Counted from the stretch's first letter, positions 10,542 to 20,839 are shown. The stretch: DNA of 64,000 nucleotides from Phascolarctos cinereus (GCF_002099425.1 NW_018343984.1:19150501-19214500), one strand, 5' to 3'. Numbers and translations are program-made. The notes: generated by a model not told the origin, from the letters alone.

Positions 10542-11600
10542 GCTTCATCCAGCAAAATCATACACTAGATGTCAAAAGTTATTTTTTCAGGAATGCTAAA
10601 GTTACAAAGATGGTATGAAACAAAAAGTTCTTAAGAGGGACATGGAAACTATCTAGAGATACTTGGCAGGTACCCTTAGATGTGCTTTACCTGTTCAATT
10701 GCTTTCATATCCATTCAGGTCACTCTACCCACATGTATAATAAGTTCCCCAAAGAGTCAATGTCATCGTGTAAAAGCTTGTGTTCATTCAAGAAGATACT
10801 ATCTATGGTGGATTGATCAATAACTATTAACATTTATCTTTAGAGCATGTGCTTCTATAGTCCATCCCAGGTCTCTCTCTTCACCTCACAGATAGAAGCA
10901 ATCACCAGCAATGTCCCAAACCAATGAGCCATTATCTCTCAGATGGCTGCCTGTATGTCTTTGGATGGTGTGGTCAGAAATGTGTGATTTCAGTGTGTAG
11001 TCAAAAAGCTATGTTTCTGCAGAGTTTTAGCGCAAGGTCTGGTCATCTATACTGCCCCATAAAATGAAACCCTCGTGCTTAGATTCCTCAGAATGTGCAA
11101 ACCACCACTCAGCTGCTAGTCATGTAACTAGTAAGGTGTTAATTGGTATCAGCTGAAGGCAGTCTTCCTTAGCCCTCGTTAATATTGTGCCCCTGTTCTT
11201 TTTGCTATGCAGAAAGGATTCTAATAATTGAAATGATGCAGATGCACAGTTTCCCAGGTAGGAATGAGAAGAGCATTTCTAATATGTTCAAGGATACACC
11301 TGTTTTTCTTCTTCATTATACACAAGAGAAAAGGTCACAGTTTCCTGGTGACTTGCAGATGAAAAGGGGTGTTCCTGATTACAGCTGTTGCCTAGGAATT
11401 CAGCCAGTCCCAGAGGGCAAAGGGCAATCCTGAATTGCAAAGCTTAACAGGAGAGGACAGTAAGTTCCTCTATGAAAGGAGTCGCAATTATCCCAGGTGG
11501 GCCAACTAGAAACTGACCTTTACCCAGCAGGGCTGTCTCCACTTAATTTTATTGGACACAGAAAATAGACTGTCATCCACCAAGAAACTAGAGAAAAGTA
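10542..11600. other. Unassigned unique DNA with a possible short exon
   Basis: About 1 kb of unique sequence without recognised repeats. The part from about 11040 to 11300 has balanced composition and TAAT-type motifs. At 11213-11257 there is a 45-nt in-frame segment bounded by good splice-like signals (see findings). No transcript evidence is available here. Confidence 0.35.
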
Positions 11601-11604
11601 GTAA

Positions 11605-11845
11605 TGATAATCATAATGATAATCATAGCTCACATTTCTATTGTGCTTTTAGGTTTTCATGTTTTTTTTCCCTTCTAACAATCCTGTGATGAAGGTAGTA
11701 CACTTCTTGTTCTACCCACTTTATGAATGGGCAACTAAACTCAGAGAGGTCAAATAACTCATGGTAACAACCATTCAGTGCCAGGTGAAATTTGAATTCA
11801 GGTCCCTTAGATATCATCAGTGTACCAAAATGCCTGGAATGCATT
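11605..11845 (-). mobile_element. MIR/THER1-type CORE-SINE, minus strand
   Basis: Reads as a reversed MIR: 'agctcacatttctattgtgc', 'acaatcctgtgatgaaggta', 'agagaggtcaaataactca', then 'tttgaattcaggtccctta'. Nearly full length and moderately diverged. Confidence 0.72.
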
Positions 11846-11869
11846 GCCTCCTCAGCTCTGCTTCACAGA

Positions 11870-12135
11870 ATCTTTCAATTCATCACCAATTAAAAGTTCG
11901 ACTTCAGTGACACGTCTTAAAGCAAACCTATCCCGATCCCCACTCCCAAACTGTTGATGCCTACTCCTTGGGTGTTCCTTCGAGTCTTGATTTTTATTTA
12001 CTTTTTAATGTGTGTGTTGCTTCCTCCAATAGAAAGCAAGCTTCTTGAGAGCATGAACTCTTCCGTTTTTGTTTTTTATTCCTAGTAATTATTCCCTTGG
12101 TGACTCCATGTCAATTCTTAAGAAATATTTATTCA
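11870..12135 (+). mobile_element. L2-family LINE 3' end
   Basis: 'atagaaagcaagcttcttga' followed by 'gagcatgaactc' is the L2 3' UTR block (consensus: agactgtaagctccttgagggcaggg). It runs upstream to about 11870 and ends near 'aagaaatatttattcatgg'. Confidence 0.6.
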
Positions 12136-12147
12136 TGGTATCATGGA

Positions 12148-12312
12148 TCTAGAACTATTAAGTAGCTTAAAAGCAATCAAATCTAACTCCCTTATTTTAC
12201 AGATTGGGAAAGTGAGGCACAAAAAGATTGAGTGGCTTGCTAGTAATCACACAATTAATATCTGAAGCAGGATTTGAACCCAAGTCTTTCTACCTCCTAG
12301 TCCAGTGCCCTC
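12148..12312 (-). mobile_element. MIR3-type CORE-SINE, minus strand
   Basis: Reversed MIR3-like order: 'ctagaactattaagtagctt', 'cccttattttacagattggg', 'agtgaggcac', 'aggatttgaacccaagtctt' and 'ccagtgccctctgcatgaat'. Confidence 0.68.
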
Positions 12313-12867
12313 TGCATGAATGAGTAGATGGATAGAAGTCACTTCAAACCAAACTATGCTTCCACATGTGACTAACTCTCCCAGATCTCACTTACATCCT
12401 CCCACAACTGTGGCATTCCCAAGGCATCTTTAGGGTACCCAATAACAGTGATGATTTTGATCTGGTGATTTTATCTGGCTGAAAGCCACACAACACCACT
12501 CTCTGCAAGGGAAAGTCACCCAAAGGAAAACGGAGAAGTGCATGGTGAACAAAATGAAACCACAATACATTATAAATAAATAATTACATGAGATAAGTGG
12601 AGTAAAGGATGCCATCAGTGAAACATCTGGAAAAACAGCTGATTGGTCAGGTAGCAAGGGAAAGGGATAACCATTTGCCCCATGGATATCCATATAATCT
12701 TAAGACAATAGTTGTACCTGAAGCCAAGAATCGATAGGACAAGATTCCTGCATAAGGGAAAGGCATATACGTGTGTTACATGCCATATTATTGGAGAGAA
12801 TACCCACATAGATGAGAGTGCAGATCACTAAAAATATCAGGCTATTAAAGTTAACATAAGAAACAAT
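12313..12867. other. Unassigned unique DNA
   Basis: No repeat family recognised. Minus-strand open frames at 12430-12809 show no domain and no coding context. Confidence 0.4.
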
Positions 12868-13035
12868 AGGATCGTAGATTTATAGCTGAAAGAGACCTTT
12901 CATTCTGTTTAGACCACCATCTCATTTTATAAATGAGGAAGTTGAGGACCAGAGCAGTTAAATGACCAGCATCACAAGTTAGTAAGTAGCACAGTCAGGA
13001 AGAGATTTCACCTTTCTCATCCATCGCTATTCAGT
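12868..13035 (-). mobile_element. MIR3-type CORE-SINE, minus strand
   Basis: 'gtagatttatagctgaaaga', 'ccatctcattttataaatga', 'ggaagttgaggaccagagca' and 'aagttagtaagtagcacagt' follow the reversed MIR3 order. Confidence 0.65.
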
Positions 13036-13384
13036 CTCCACTTATAATAGGCAAGTCTTCCCCTTCAGTGGCTTTCATTAGCCATCCTAGTTCCACATAA
13101 ATCTGTTTCCCTGAGTCATTTATTGATTATTTTCTTGACTATCAAGAGACTAACCTGAAAAGGCTAGAATTCAATTCAGTTCAACCAGTGTTTGCTCTAT
13201 ATCTCATGGGGTAATGAATTTGCTACCACTGGATGTATTCAAGCAGAAACTGAATGACCACATGACGGGGTGTTGGAAAAGGATTTTATAGCATATACAA
13301 AGGTTGTATCCCCTGTGATTCCTTTTACCTCAATGATTTTGTGCTCTGTATGCAACACTTTGGGTGATGCAAAAACACACACAA
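13036..13384. other. Unassigned unique DNA
   Basis: No repeat recognised. It lies between two SINE-derived regions. Confidence 0.35.
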
Positions 13385-13900
13385 TAGTAATAATTACCAT
13401 TATAGCACTTCACAGTTTGTTAGTGCTTTGTTGCATACAAAATCCATTCTAAAGAACAACACCTGTGAGGTTGGTAGTATGAGTGTTATTATCTTCATTT
13501 TATAAAGGATAAACTGAGTTTCAGGAAGGATTAAAGCAGTTAAGTGCAGTGGATAGAGTACTAAGCCTGAATTCATAAAGACCTGAATTAAAATCTGGCC
13601 TCAGACACTTACCAGCTCTGAACTCTGTCACTTAACCTCTGTTCACCTTGGTATCCTCAACTGTAAAATGGGGATAGTAATAGCACTTACTTTTCAGGAT
13701 TGCTGCTAGGATCAAATGAGGTAATATTTGTAAAGCGCATAATATACAACTGCCTAGAACATATTAGGTGTTACGTAAATGCTTATTCCCTTCCCCTTCC
13801 TTCCCCCATATGTGACTTGTTCATGGTCATGTCACTATGAAGTGGAAGCACAGAGTCTAGACTCAACTTTTCTAATCCAAAGCCTTAATCTACATAACAT
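13385..13900 (-). mobile_element. MIR/THER1-type CORE-SINE, minus strand, split by a younger SINE
   Basis: The left part (13385-13545) holds the reversed 3' half: 'tagcacttcacagtttgtta', 'aacacctgtgaggttggtag', 'aaactgagtttcaggaagga'. The right part (13798-13900) holds the reversed core and head: 'gtgacttgttcatggtcatg', 'ctagactcaacttttctaat'. The gap is filled by the SINE at 13546. Confidence 0.62.
13546..13797 (+). mobile_element. MIR-type CORE-SINE inserted in an older one
   Basis: Head 'gtgcagtggatagagtacta', 'aatctggcctcagacactta', 'tcaactgtaaaatggggata', then the MIR 3' end 'atcaaatgaggtaatatttg' and 'tacgtaaatgcttattccct'. It has the opposite orientation to the element it interrupts, and it is the better preserved of the two. 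Confidence 0.78.
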
Positions 13901-14884
13901 TGCAACTTCCGCATGAAGAAGGATCTCTGCCACCAAAAAGTTTACCATTTCATTTGAGAAGAGAAGGAAAAATGAAGATATATGAAACAAACAATGATAT
14001 GAGATAGTGACCATGAGTTGTATGGACTTAAAAGCTGTCAGAGTTTAGAAACAGATCAGTTTATTATGAGCTTGGCTGGGCAAGGAATGCTTTCTGGAGA
14101 AAGTAAGACTCAATGTGGCCATGGAGAATGGGAAAGATAAGAATAGAGATGAAGAGGGAAGGAAATCCAAGACTGACTATTCTGTGAAAAGATCCAATCT
14201 GTCCTTGTCACCATGATAGGACTTCAAGGATCTTTCTCTTTCCCTTACCTCATACCTGTCCTGCTGTCAAAACAGCCCAGTGTCCAAGCCCTCACTGTTG
14301 GCAGAGACCTAAGCAGTAGGGAACATTAGTGGGAGATGACAAATGCCAGCAGTAGTGTGACAGGAATTGGAATTGTGGTTATAGAACTGTGGCTGTTACC
14401 CATTTGATAACAAAATTATTCAACTCTGGTTGGGCTGTGAGCCTTACAAGGCAACACAGAGCTCACAAACTTACCAACAGACACTGACTGGGCATCAATA
14501 TTGACCCTAACCAGATGCAGGCAACATGAGACTCACTCAAACTAGTTTCTACCTTGGAGAGTTCCTCTGTCCAACACAACAGCTTTACTATGAATTAAGA
14601 AAGACTTTTTTCATCTTACTCTGGTTTGCTCCTGAAGCTAAGTAAGATTGCCTTTATGTGGCCATCAATCAGACTCAAAGTGAGATCTGTATATCAAGCA
14701 AGGGACACAGGACACCACAATGATTTAAGTGCCCTAATTTGGAACTCAGATTTACCTCGAAGGATGCATATGAGGACAAAAATGTCTCTATACAAAGAAG
14801 ATACAGGACCTGGAGAAGTTGAGAATTTCGAATCCATTCACTCAACTGCCAATGAAATTATCACAAAACATTTATTTCGTTTTT
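13901..14884. other. Unassigned unique DNA
   Basis: About 1 kb without recognised repeats. The open frame at 14626-14892 has no identifiable domain. Composition is ordinary. Confidence 0.4.
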
Positions 14885-16312
14885 GTCAATAGCATTTTAT
14901 TTTTCCAATTACATGTAAAGATGGTTTTCAACATTAATTTTTATAAGATTTTGAGTTCCAGTTTTTTCCCCTTCCTCCACAAGATGACAAGCAACCTGGT
15001 ATAGGCTATACTTGTGCAATCATGTTAAACATATTTTCACATTAGTCATGTCATGAAAGAAGAGAAAAACCACAAAAAAGTGAAAATAGTCTGCTTTGAT
15101 CTGCATTCAGACTCCATAGTTCTTTCTCTAGATGTGGATAGCATTTTCCATCCTGAGCTTTTTGGAATTGTCTCTGATCATTGTATTGCTGAGAAGAGCT
15201 AAGTCAGTATAGTTCAGCATCCCACAATGTTGCTGTTACTGTGTACAATGTTCTCTTGGTTATGCTCACTTCACTTAGCATCGGTTCATCTAAGGCTTTC
15301 CAGGTTTTTCTGAAATCCGCCTGCTCATCATTTCTTATAGCACAATAGTATTACATTGCATTCACGTACCACAACTTGTTCAGCCATTCCCCAACCAACG
15401 GACATTCCCTCAATTTCCAATTCTTTCCAGTACTATAAATATTTTTGTACATGTAAGTCCTTTTCCCTTTTTTATGATCTCTTTGGGTTACATACCTAGT
15501 AGTGGTATTGTTGGATCAAAAGGTATGTACAGTTTTATAGACCTTTGGGCATAGTTCCAAATTGCTCTCCAGAGTGGTTGGATCAATTCACAACTCCACC
15601 AACAATGCATCAGTGTCCCAATTTTCCCACATTGTTTCCAACACTTATCATTTTCCTTTTATGTCATATTAGGCAATCTGATAGATGTGAGGTAGTATCT
15701 CAGAGTTGTTTTAATTTTCATTTCTCTAATCAATAGTGATTTAGAGCACTTTTTCATATGACTATAGATAGCGTTGATTTTTTTTAACTGAAAACTGCCT
15801 GTTCATATCCTTTGACCATTTGCCAATTGGAGAATGACACATATTGTTATAGATTTGACTCAGATTTCTATATATTTGAGAAATGAGACCTTTACCAGAA
15901 ACACTTGCTGTAAAAATTGTTTCTCACCTTTCTGCTTTCCTTCTAATCTTGGTTACATTGGTTTTGTTTGTGCAAAAAAAAAATTAATGTGATAAAAATT
16001 ATCCATTTCGCATTTCATAACATTCTCTATCTCTTGTTTGGTTCTAAGTTTTCTAAATCCTTCCCTTCTCCATAGATCTGACAAGTAAACTAGTCCTTGC
16101 TCTCCTAATTTGCTTATGGTATCACACTTTATGTCTAAATCATGTGCCCATTTTGACCTTATCTCAGGATACAGCATGAGATGTTGGTCTGTGCTTAGCT
16201 TCTATCATACTATTTTCCAGTTTTTCCAGCAGTTTTTGTCAGATGGCGAGTTCTTATCCCAGAAGCTGGAGTCTTTGAGTTTATGAACAGTAAATTACCA
16301 TAGTCATTTACA
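14885..16312 (-). mobile_element. L1 LINE, 3' end of ORF2 and 3' UTR, minus strand
   Basis: Typical marsupial L1 3' end, starting with 'ttttccaattacatgtaaag' and passing through 'tgatctgcattcagactcca', 'ttgttcagccattccccaac', 'cctttgaccatttgccaatt' and 'ctccatagatctgacaagta' to 'cagaagctggagtctttgag'. It is 5'-truncated near 16312 and less diverged than the copy at 1215-4245, so it is a younger subfamily or insertion. ORF2 is interrupted many times. Confidence 0.93.
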
Positions 16313-16378
16313 GACATTTATTTTAGAATGGGTAGTCCATCAGGGCTCTGTGAGCAATGTGATGAAAAATCAGAAATG

Positions 16379-16537
16379 GGGGCAGCTGGGTGGCACAGGG
16401 GATAAAGCTCCGGCCTTAGAGTCAGGAGGACCTGAGTTCAAATCGACCCTCAGACACTTGACACTTACTAGCTGTGTGTCCCTGGGCAAGTCACTTGACC
16501 CCAATGCCTCATCAAAAAAACAAAAAAGAAAAAAAAA
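16379..16537 (+). mobile_element. Short poly(A) CORE-SINE with a 16-bp target-site duplication
   Basis: A full-length copy: 'gggcagctgggtggcacagg', 'gacctgagttcaaatcgacc', 'actagctgtgtgtccctggg', 'gaccccaatgcctcatc' and an A-rich tail. The flanks gaaaaatcagaaatgg at 16364-16379 and 16538-16553 are identical over 16 bases. It has the best-preserved insertion site in the window. Confidence 0.96.
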
Positions 16538-16689
16538 GAAAAATCAGAAATGGTTGTTGAGTATGTTGTTGGTATAAATACTTTCTGTGCCTCTCTTCTT
16601 TGGAAGTTGACCATCTGAATCTTAATTAGAAACCAACAATCCTCTTAGAAACTCTGCTGGGCAGACTAGAAAAGTCTACGCAATTCAAT

Positions 16690-16855
16690 TCAATAGGTAA
16701 TCAATAGCATTTATTACAAGCTTGCTCTTAATAAGAGTACATTCAAGTATGGAAAGCACTATGCTAAGCAATGGATATAGAAAAGCAAAAACAGTGCCTC
16801 TCTTCAAGAAGCTCATATTCAACAAGCATTTATTAAGCAACTACTGTAGGAGAGG
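16690..16855 (-). mobile_element. L2-family LINE 3' end, minus strand
   Basis: 'agcactatgctaagcaatgg' and 'ctcttcaagaagctcatatt' are the reversed L2 3' end. A second 'caagcatttattaagcaact' at 16820-16845 suggests a second short L2 end abutting it. Confidence 0.62.
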
Positions 16856-16990
16856 CAATATAACATTGTGAATATCAGACTGGTTTGGAGGTCAGGAATT
16901 CTTGGATTTAAATTCTTCCTTTAACACATAATAACATTGTGGCCCTATCCCCTTAATTTCTTACTGCTCCAGGTAGCTCTTCAAGCTATA
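16856..16990 (+). mobile_element. Degenerate MIR-type SINE
   Basis: 'ttggaggtcaggaattcttg' followed by 'gatttaaattcttcctttaa' resembles a MIR head and box B. The remainder has decayed. Confidence 0.42.
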
Positions 16991-16997
16991 CGCGCAT

Positions 16998-17360
16998 TTT
17001 TGTTGTTCAATTGTTTCATTTGTGTCTGATCCTCTGTGACCCTGTTTGGAGTTTTCTTGGCAAAAATACTGGAGTGCCATTTCCTTCTGCTGTTCATTTT
17101 ACAGATAAGGAAACTGAGGCAAACAGTTCAATTGTTTCATTTGTGTCTGATCCTCTGTGACCCTGTTTGGAGTTTTCTTGGCAAAAATACTGGAGTGCCA
17201 TTTCCTTCTGCTGTTCATTTTACAGATAAGGAAACTGAGGCAAACAGGGTTAAGTGATTTGCCCCAGGTCACACAGCTAATAAGTGTCTGAGACTAGATT
17301 TGAACCCAGGTCCTCTTGACTCCAGGCTGGCACTCCATCTACTATGCAACCTAGCTGCCC
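16998..17360 (-). mobile_element. MAR1 SINE (Bov-B/RTE tail), minus strand, internally duplicated
   Basis: The reversed MAR1 starts with the tail complement 'ttgttgttcaattgtttcat', passes 'gttttcttggcaaaaatact' and the core complement 'gtcacacagctaataagtgt', and ends with the head complement 'acctagctgccc'. A 121-bp segment covering tail and mid-region occurs twice in tandem, making the copy about 120 bp longer than usual. Confidence 0.92.
17005..17246. repeat. Exact 121-bp tandem duplication
   Basis: 17005-17125 and 17126-17246 are identical as I read them, both running from gttcaattgtttcatttg to gaaactgaggcaaaca. The unit is part of a MAR1 SINE, so the duplication happened after insertion, or the sequence was duplicated in assembly. 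Confidence 0.95.
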
Positions 17361-17439
17361 TATAAATTGCATGAGTTACCAATCTGTACTGGCAAAGAAG
17401 TTTCCTTACCAAGACATCACTACTAGTGAAATCACAACA

Positions 17440-17657
17440 TTTAAGTTTTGCAAAATGTTTTACATGTATTATCTCCTTGCAACTTTGGGAAGCATGTGAT
17501 ATTATTATCCTCAATTTATAGATGAGAAAATGGAGGTAGATGGAAGTTAATGACTTGCCCAGGGTCATACAACTAGTAAGCATCTGAGGTTGGATTTAAA
17601 TGAAATCTTCCTGGCTCCAGGTCTAGTACTTTATCCACTGAACCACCTAGCTTCCTA
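17440..17657 (-). mobile_element. MIR/THER1-type CORE-SINE, minus strand
   Basis: 'ttgcaaaatgttttacatgt', 'gatgagaaaatggaggtaga', 'tgacttgcccagggtcatac', ending 'ccactgaaccacctagcttc'. Confidence 0.8.
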
Positions 17658-17734
17658 GACAAAGTGCTATAAGAAATATGAGGGAAGGGGGAGACAAATT
17701 ACTTTTCATAGCATGGTTGCTCATGTTATGGTAG

Positions 17735-17850
17735 TCTACCAGCATAGGAGTATGACAAGCCTGTAATCTGAAGAGATCTGGATTCAAATCTCCCCTTGGC
17801 ATCAATCTCCTATGTTGGCCAATGCATGTACATCCTAACTATGTGGCCAT
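17735..17850 (+). mobile_element. Degenerate tRNA-headed SINE
   Basis: 'gtagtctaccagcatagg' and 'atctggattcaaatctcccc' mark a decayed head and box B. The core is barely readable. Confidence 0.4.
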
Positions 17851-17883
17851 GTTAAAAAGAAATCTTTTAAAACTCTTCACACT

Positions 17884-18180
17884 TCAGTTAGGTGGATAGA
17901 GTACTAACCTGCAGTTATAAAGACACATCTTTCTGAGTTCAGATTTGGTCCCAGATATTTATTAGCTGTGTGACCCTGGGCAAGTCACTTAGCCCTTTTG
18001 CCCCAGTTTTCTTATCTGTAAAATGAGGTGGAGAAGGAAATGGCAAACCACTTCAGTATCCTTATTTATAAAATAATAGTTCCAACCTCACAAAGTTATC
18101 TTGAGGATTAAGTAATAAGATAATATTGCGAAGTGCTTTGGAAAACATGCAATGTTAAATAAATATCAACTACTGCTATT
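17884..18180 (+). mobile_element. MAR1 head joined to a MIR-type 3' end
   Basis: The first part (17884-18060) is MAR1-like: 'agttaggtggatagagtact', 'gtgtgaccctgggcaagtca', 'aaaatgaggtggagaaggaa'. It breaks off at 'cttcagtatc'. From 18061 the sequence is a MIR/THER1 3' end: 'tcttgaggattaagtaataa', 'ttaaataaatatcaacta'. Either two elements abut or one SINE switched template. Confidence 0.65.
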
Positions 18181-18183
18181 GGA

Positions 18184-18432
18184 AGGGGCAGCTAGGTGGT
18201 GTAATGGATAGAACCCTGGGCCTGGAGTCAAGAGGACCTGAGTTCAAATCTGGCCTCAGACTTTTATTAGCAGTATGACCTTTGGCAAGTCACTTGACTC
18301 TGTTTACCTCAGTTTCCTCATCTGTGAAATTAAAGAAGGAGATGGCAAACCACATTAGTGTCTTTGCCAAGAAAACCCCAAATGTGGTCATGAACAGTTG
18401 GACGCAGTTGAAAAAGACCTGAACAATGACAA
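18184..18432 (+). mobile_element. MAR1 SINE, full length, with target-site duplication
   Basis: Head 'ggggcagctaggtggtgtaa', core, 'aagaaggagatggcaaacca' and a Bov-B-type end 'ttgccaagaaaaccccaaat', finishing in 'gaccgaac'-like sequence without a long poly(A). A 12-bp duplication actgctattgga lies at 18172-18183 and 18433-18444. The RTE-like tail suggests mobilisation by an RTE-clade LINE. Confidence 0.93.
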
Positions 18433-18444
18433 ACTGCTATTGGA

Positions 18445-18655
18445 GGGAGCTGGCCTTGGAGCCAGGAAAACAAGGGTTTGAGTCGCACCCTTGACACATA
18501 TTAGCTATGTGACTCTGGGGAAGGCACTGAATGTCTCAGTGCCCAAGACAACTCTCTAAGACAAGTCATAGAGGAGGTTGAGGCCTGCATTGGCAGAAGA
18601 AGTTCCTCATTAGGGATTGGCCAACTCAATGGACACACAGGTCCCATCTCCATCC
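18445..18655 (+). mobile_element. CORE-SINE with a third type of 3' end
   Basis: 'gagctggccttggagccagg', 'tttgagtcgcacccttgaca' and 'ctatgtgactctggggaagg' are a SINE head and core. The 3' part 'aggcctgcattggcagaaga', 'agttcctcattaggg' is neither MAR1 nor MIR. A fragment of the same tail lies at 34188. Family name unknown to me. Confidence 0.55.
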
Positions 18656-18689
18656 TATTCCCATTCCTATTATGTGAGGAGGGAAAAAC

Positions 18690-18840
18690 AAGGTATTTGC
18701 TGATCTATATGCCAACACTGGGCTAAGCTCTAGAGATACAAATAGAACAATTGAGACAATCCCTGTTCTCAAGGATCTCACACCCTAATTCAGGGAAACA
18801 ACCTACCTAAGAGAGTTCAGCTATGAGGCACATGGGAAGG
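18690..18840 (-). mobile_element. L2-family LINE 3' end, minus strand
   Basis: 'ccaacactgggctaagctct', 'agagatacaaatagaac', 'tgttctcaaggatctcacac' follow the reversed L2 3' order. The next stretch to about 18890 resembles that after the L2 at 23285. Confidence 0.6.
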
Positions 18841-19079
18841 CCTACTTGTCCTAAAACTGAAGCCATAGGATTTATACCAAGGTACATCAGCAAGACGCAT
18901 GTCATTTCCCAGAGTGCTGAAGAACATATCAAAGGGGCAGATGTAAGGCCTCAGCCTAACTTAAGGATTGTAGTTGATGACCCCTAGCTCATTCAATCAG
19001 CGTGAACCACCATGTTGTTCTTCCCTCTTGGCTGCTCAGATGGGTATGCAAACCGCCAGAGTTTGGGAGAATAGAGGGG

Positions 19080-19383
19080 ATGGAAATAATAATAATAACA
19101 ACTACAACAGCAATTAATAATAGTAATAATAATAGTAGCTAACATTTAGGTAGTGCTTACTATGTGCCAGACAGTGTGCTAAGCCCTTTATAATCATTTC
19201 GTTTGATCTTTACAACAATCTTTCACAATAATCCTGTTATTATTTCCATTTTACTGATGAGGTAACTGAGGCAAACAGGGTTAAGTGACTTACCCAGGGT
19301 CACACAGCTAGGAAGTGTCCAAGGCCACATTGGAACTCAGATCTTCCTGATTCTAAGCAAGGTATTCCATATACTGAGCTCTC
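19080..19383 (-). mobile_element. MIR-type CORE-SINE, minus strand, with (AAT)n at its end
   Basis: An (AAT)n-rich stretch at 19085-19135 is followed by 'cttactatgtgccagacagt', 'ccattttactgatgaggtaa', 'gtcacacagctaggaagtgt' and 'gaactcagatcttcctgatt'. The AAT repeat lies exactly where the MIR 3' end sits and probably grew from it. Confidence 0.82.
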
Positions 19384-20269
19384 TTGCTGCGGAACTGTGA
19401 AGGTGCTGAAAATATCATCTCCTGACACGTGTCACAATCCCAGTTTTAAAAGTAGGCATTAATATAAGTCCATACAGCATAGGCATTAAGCTTTTGTCTC
19501 TCCACGAGAGGTGAGTTTGTTCCAGTTCATTCCAATATGATGCTCTTTGTCTTAATTCAATAACTAAAGAGCTTATTAAGTCCCCTTTGTAGCTTAGGGA
19601 AAAATAAGTGTAGGAGATTTAATTAGGCCCTTTTAAAAAAATGTTCCAGGATTCTTTTTCTGAATCCACAGTATTAGATCACGTCTTTCCCTCAAGATCA
19701 AAATTGCAGTAAGTCCATTCTCATGACCATGCAGAGAAATACCGATCAGTTGAGAATGAGGCAGCAATGACCCTAGTAGAGCAAGGGGTAGAGCTCAGTG
19801 TGGATTCTAAAAGTGGCCAGAGGAAATGTTCCCAAAGCAACACTGTAGCCTCTTGGTCTCTGGCATTAAGGGACCAACTGCATCAATCTTTCAGTAGATC
19901 CTACCGGCCGATCTGTCAGAAGCAGCATGCACACTGTATTTCCAAGGGCACAAATAGCAAGAGTGAGGAAGAGAGGCCAGAGTTGGAAATGTGAGAAAAC
20001 TGGAAAGAGGCTCAAGCCAAAGCATCAGCCATCCTTATGAGTCATTCAGCACAAAATGGCTGCTCCTGTACTGCTACGTTGTTGACCACCCACAGTGGAG
20101 AATGCCGTGTCTTTGCATCTGGAGTAGTCTGCTTGTGGCTGCCCAGTCCCTTGTCCCTATCTGGATGTGATCACTGTATTCCCCAGTAGACTCTGTTCTT
20201 ACAGTATGCTTGAAGGGGAACTGTGATCCCCAAATTGCAAAGGCTGGCAGAACTGGGGAAAAGTCCATA
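19384..20269. other. Unassigned unique DNA
   Basis: About 0.9 kb with no recognised repeat. Open frames at 19767-19994 (plus) and 20074-20268 (minus) have no recognisable domain. Confidence 0.4.
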
Positions 20270-20271
20270 GA

Positions 20272-20530
20272 TAATGATAATAGCTAGCATTTATACACCA
20301 CTTCAAGGTTTGCAAAGCACCTTAAAAATATTGTCTCATTTTATCCTCACCACAGCCCTGAGAGTCAGGTGCTATTATTTTTCCCATTTTACAGATGAGA
20401 AAACCGAGTCAGACAAAGGAGAAGTAACTAACCCAGGGTCACATAGCTAGTAAGGATCTCAGGCTAAATTTGAACTGAGGGCTTCCTGACTCCAGACTCA
20501 GCACTAACCACTGCACCATCTAGCTGTCTC
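20272..20530 (-). mobile_element. THER1/MIR-type CORE-SINE, minus strand, near full length
   Basis: 'gataatagctagcatttata', 'caaggtttgcaaagcacctt', 'cattttacagatgagaaaac', 'gggtcacatagctagtaagg' and an end 'gcaccatctagctgtct'. Confidence 0.85.
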
Positions 20531-20562
20531 TATTATGATAGAGGGGACCTTGAAGGCTGCAA

Positions 20563-20833
20563 ATAATAGCTAATAATAATAATAGCTAACATATATGTAG
20601 TGCTTACTATGTGCCAGGCACCGTGCTAAGTGTTTTGCAATTATCTCATTTCATCCTTACCACAACCCTGGGAGGCAGGTGCTTTTATTACCCCCATTTT
20701 ATAGATGAGGAAATGGAAGCAGGCAGAGGTTAGATGACTTTCCTAGGGTCATACAGCTAGGAAGTGTCTGATGCTGGATTTGAACTCAGGTCTTCTTGAC
20801 TCCAGACCCAATGCTCTGTGCAGCTACCTGCTT
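20563..20833 (-). mobile_element. MIR-type CORE-SINE, minus strand
   Basis: After an AAT-rich start: 'gtgcttactatgtgccaggc', 'cccattttatagatgaggaa', 'cagctaggaagtgtctgatg', 'tttgaactcaggtcttcttg'. Same orientation as its neighbour at 20272. Confidence 0.85.
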
Positions 20834-20839
20834 TCCATC

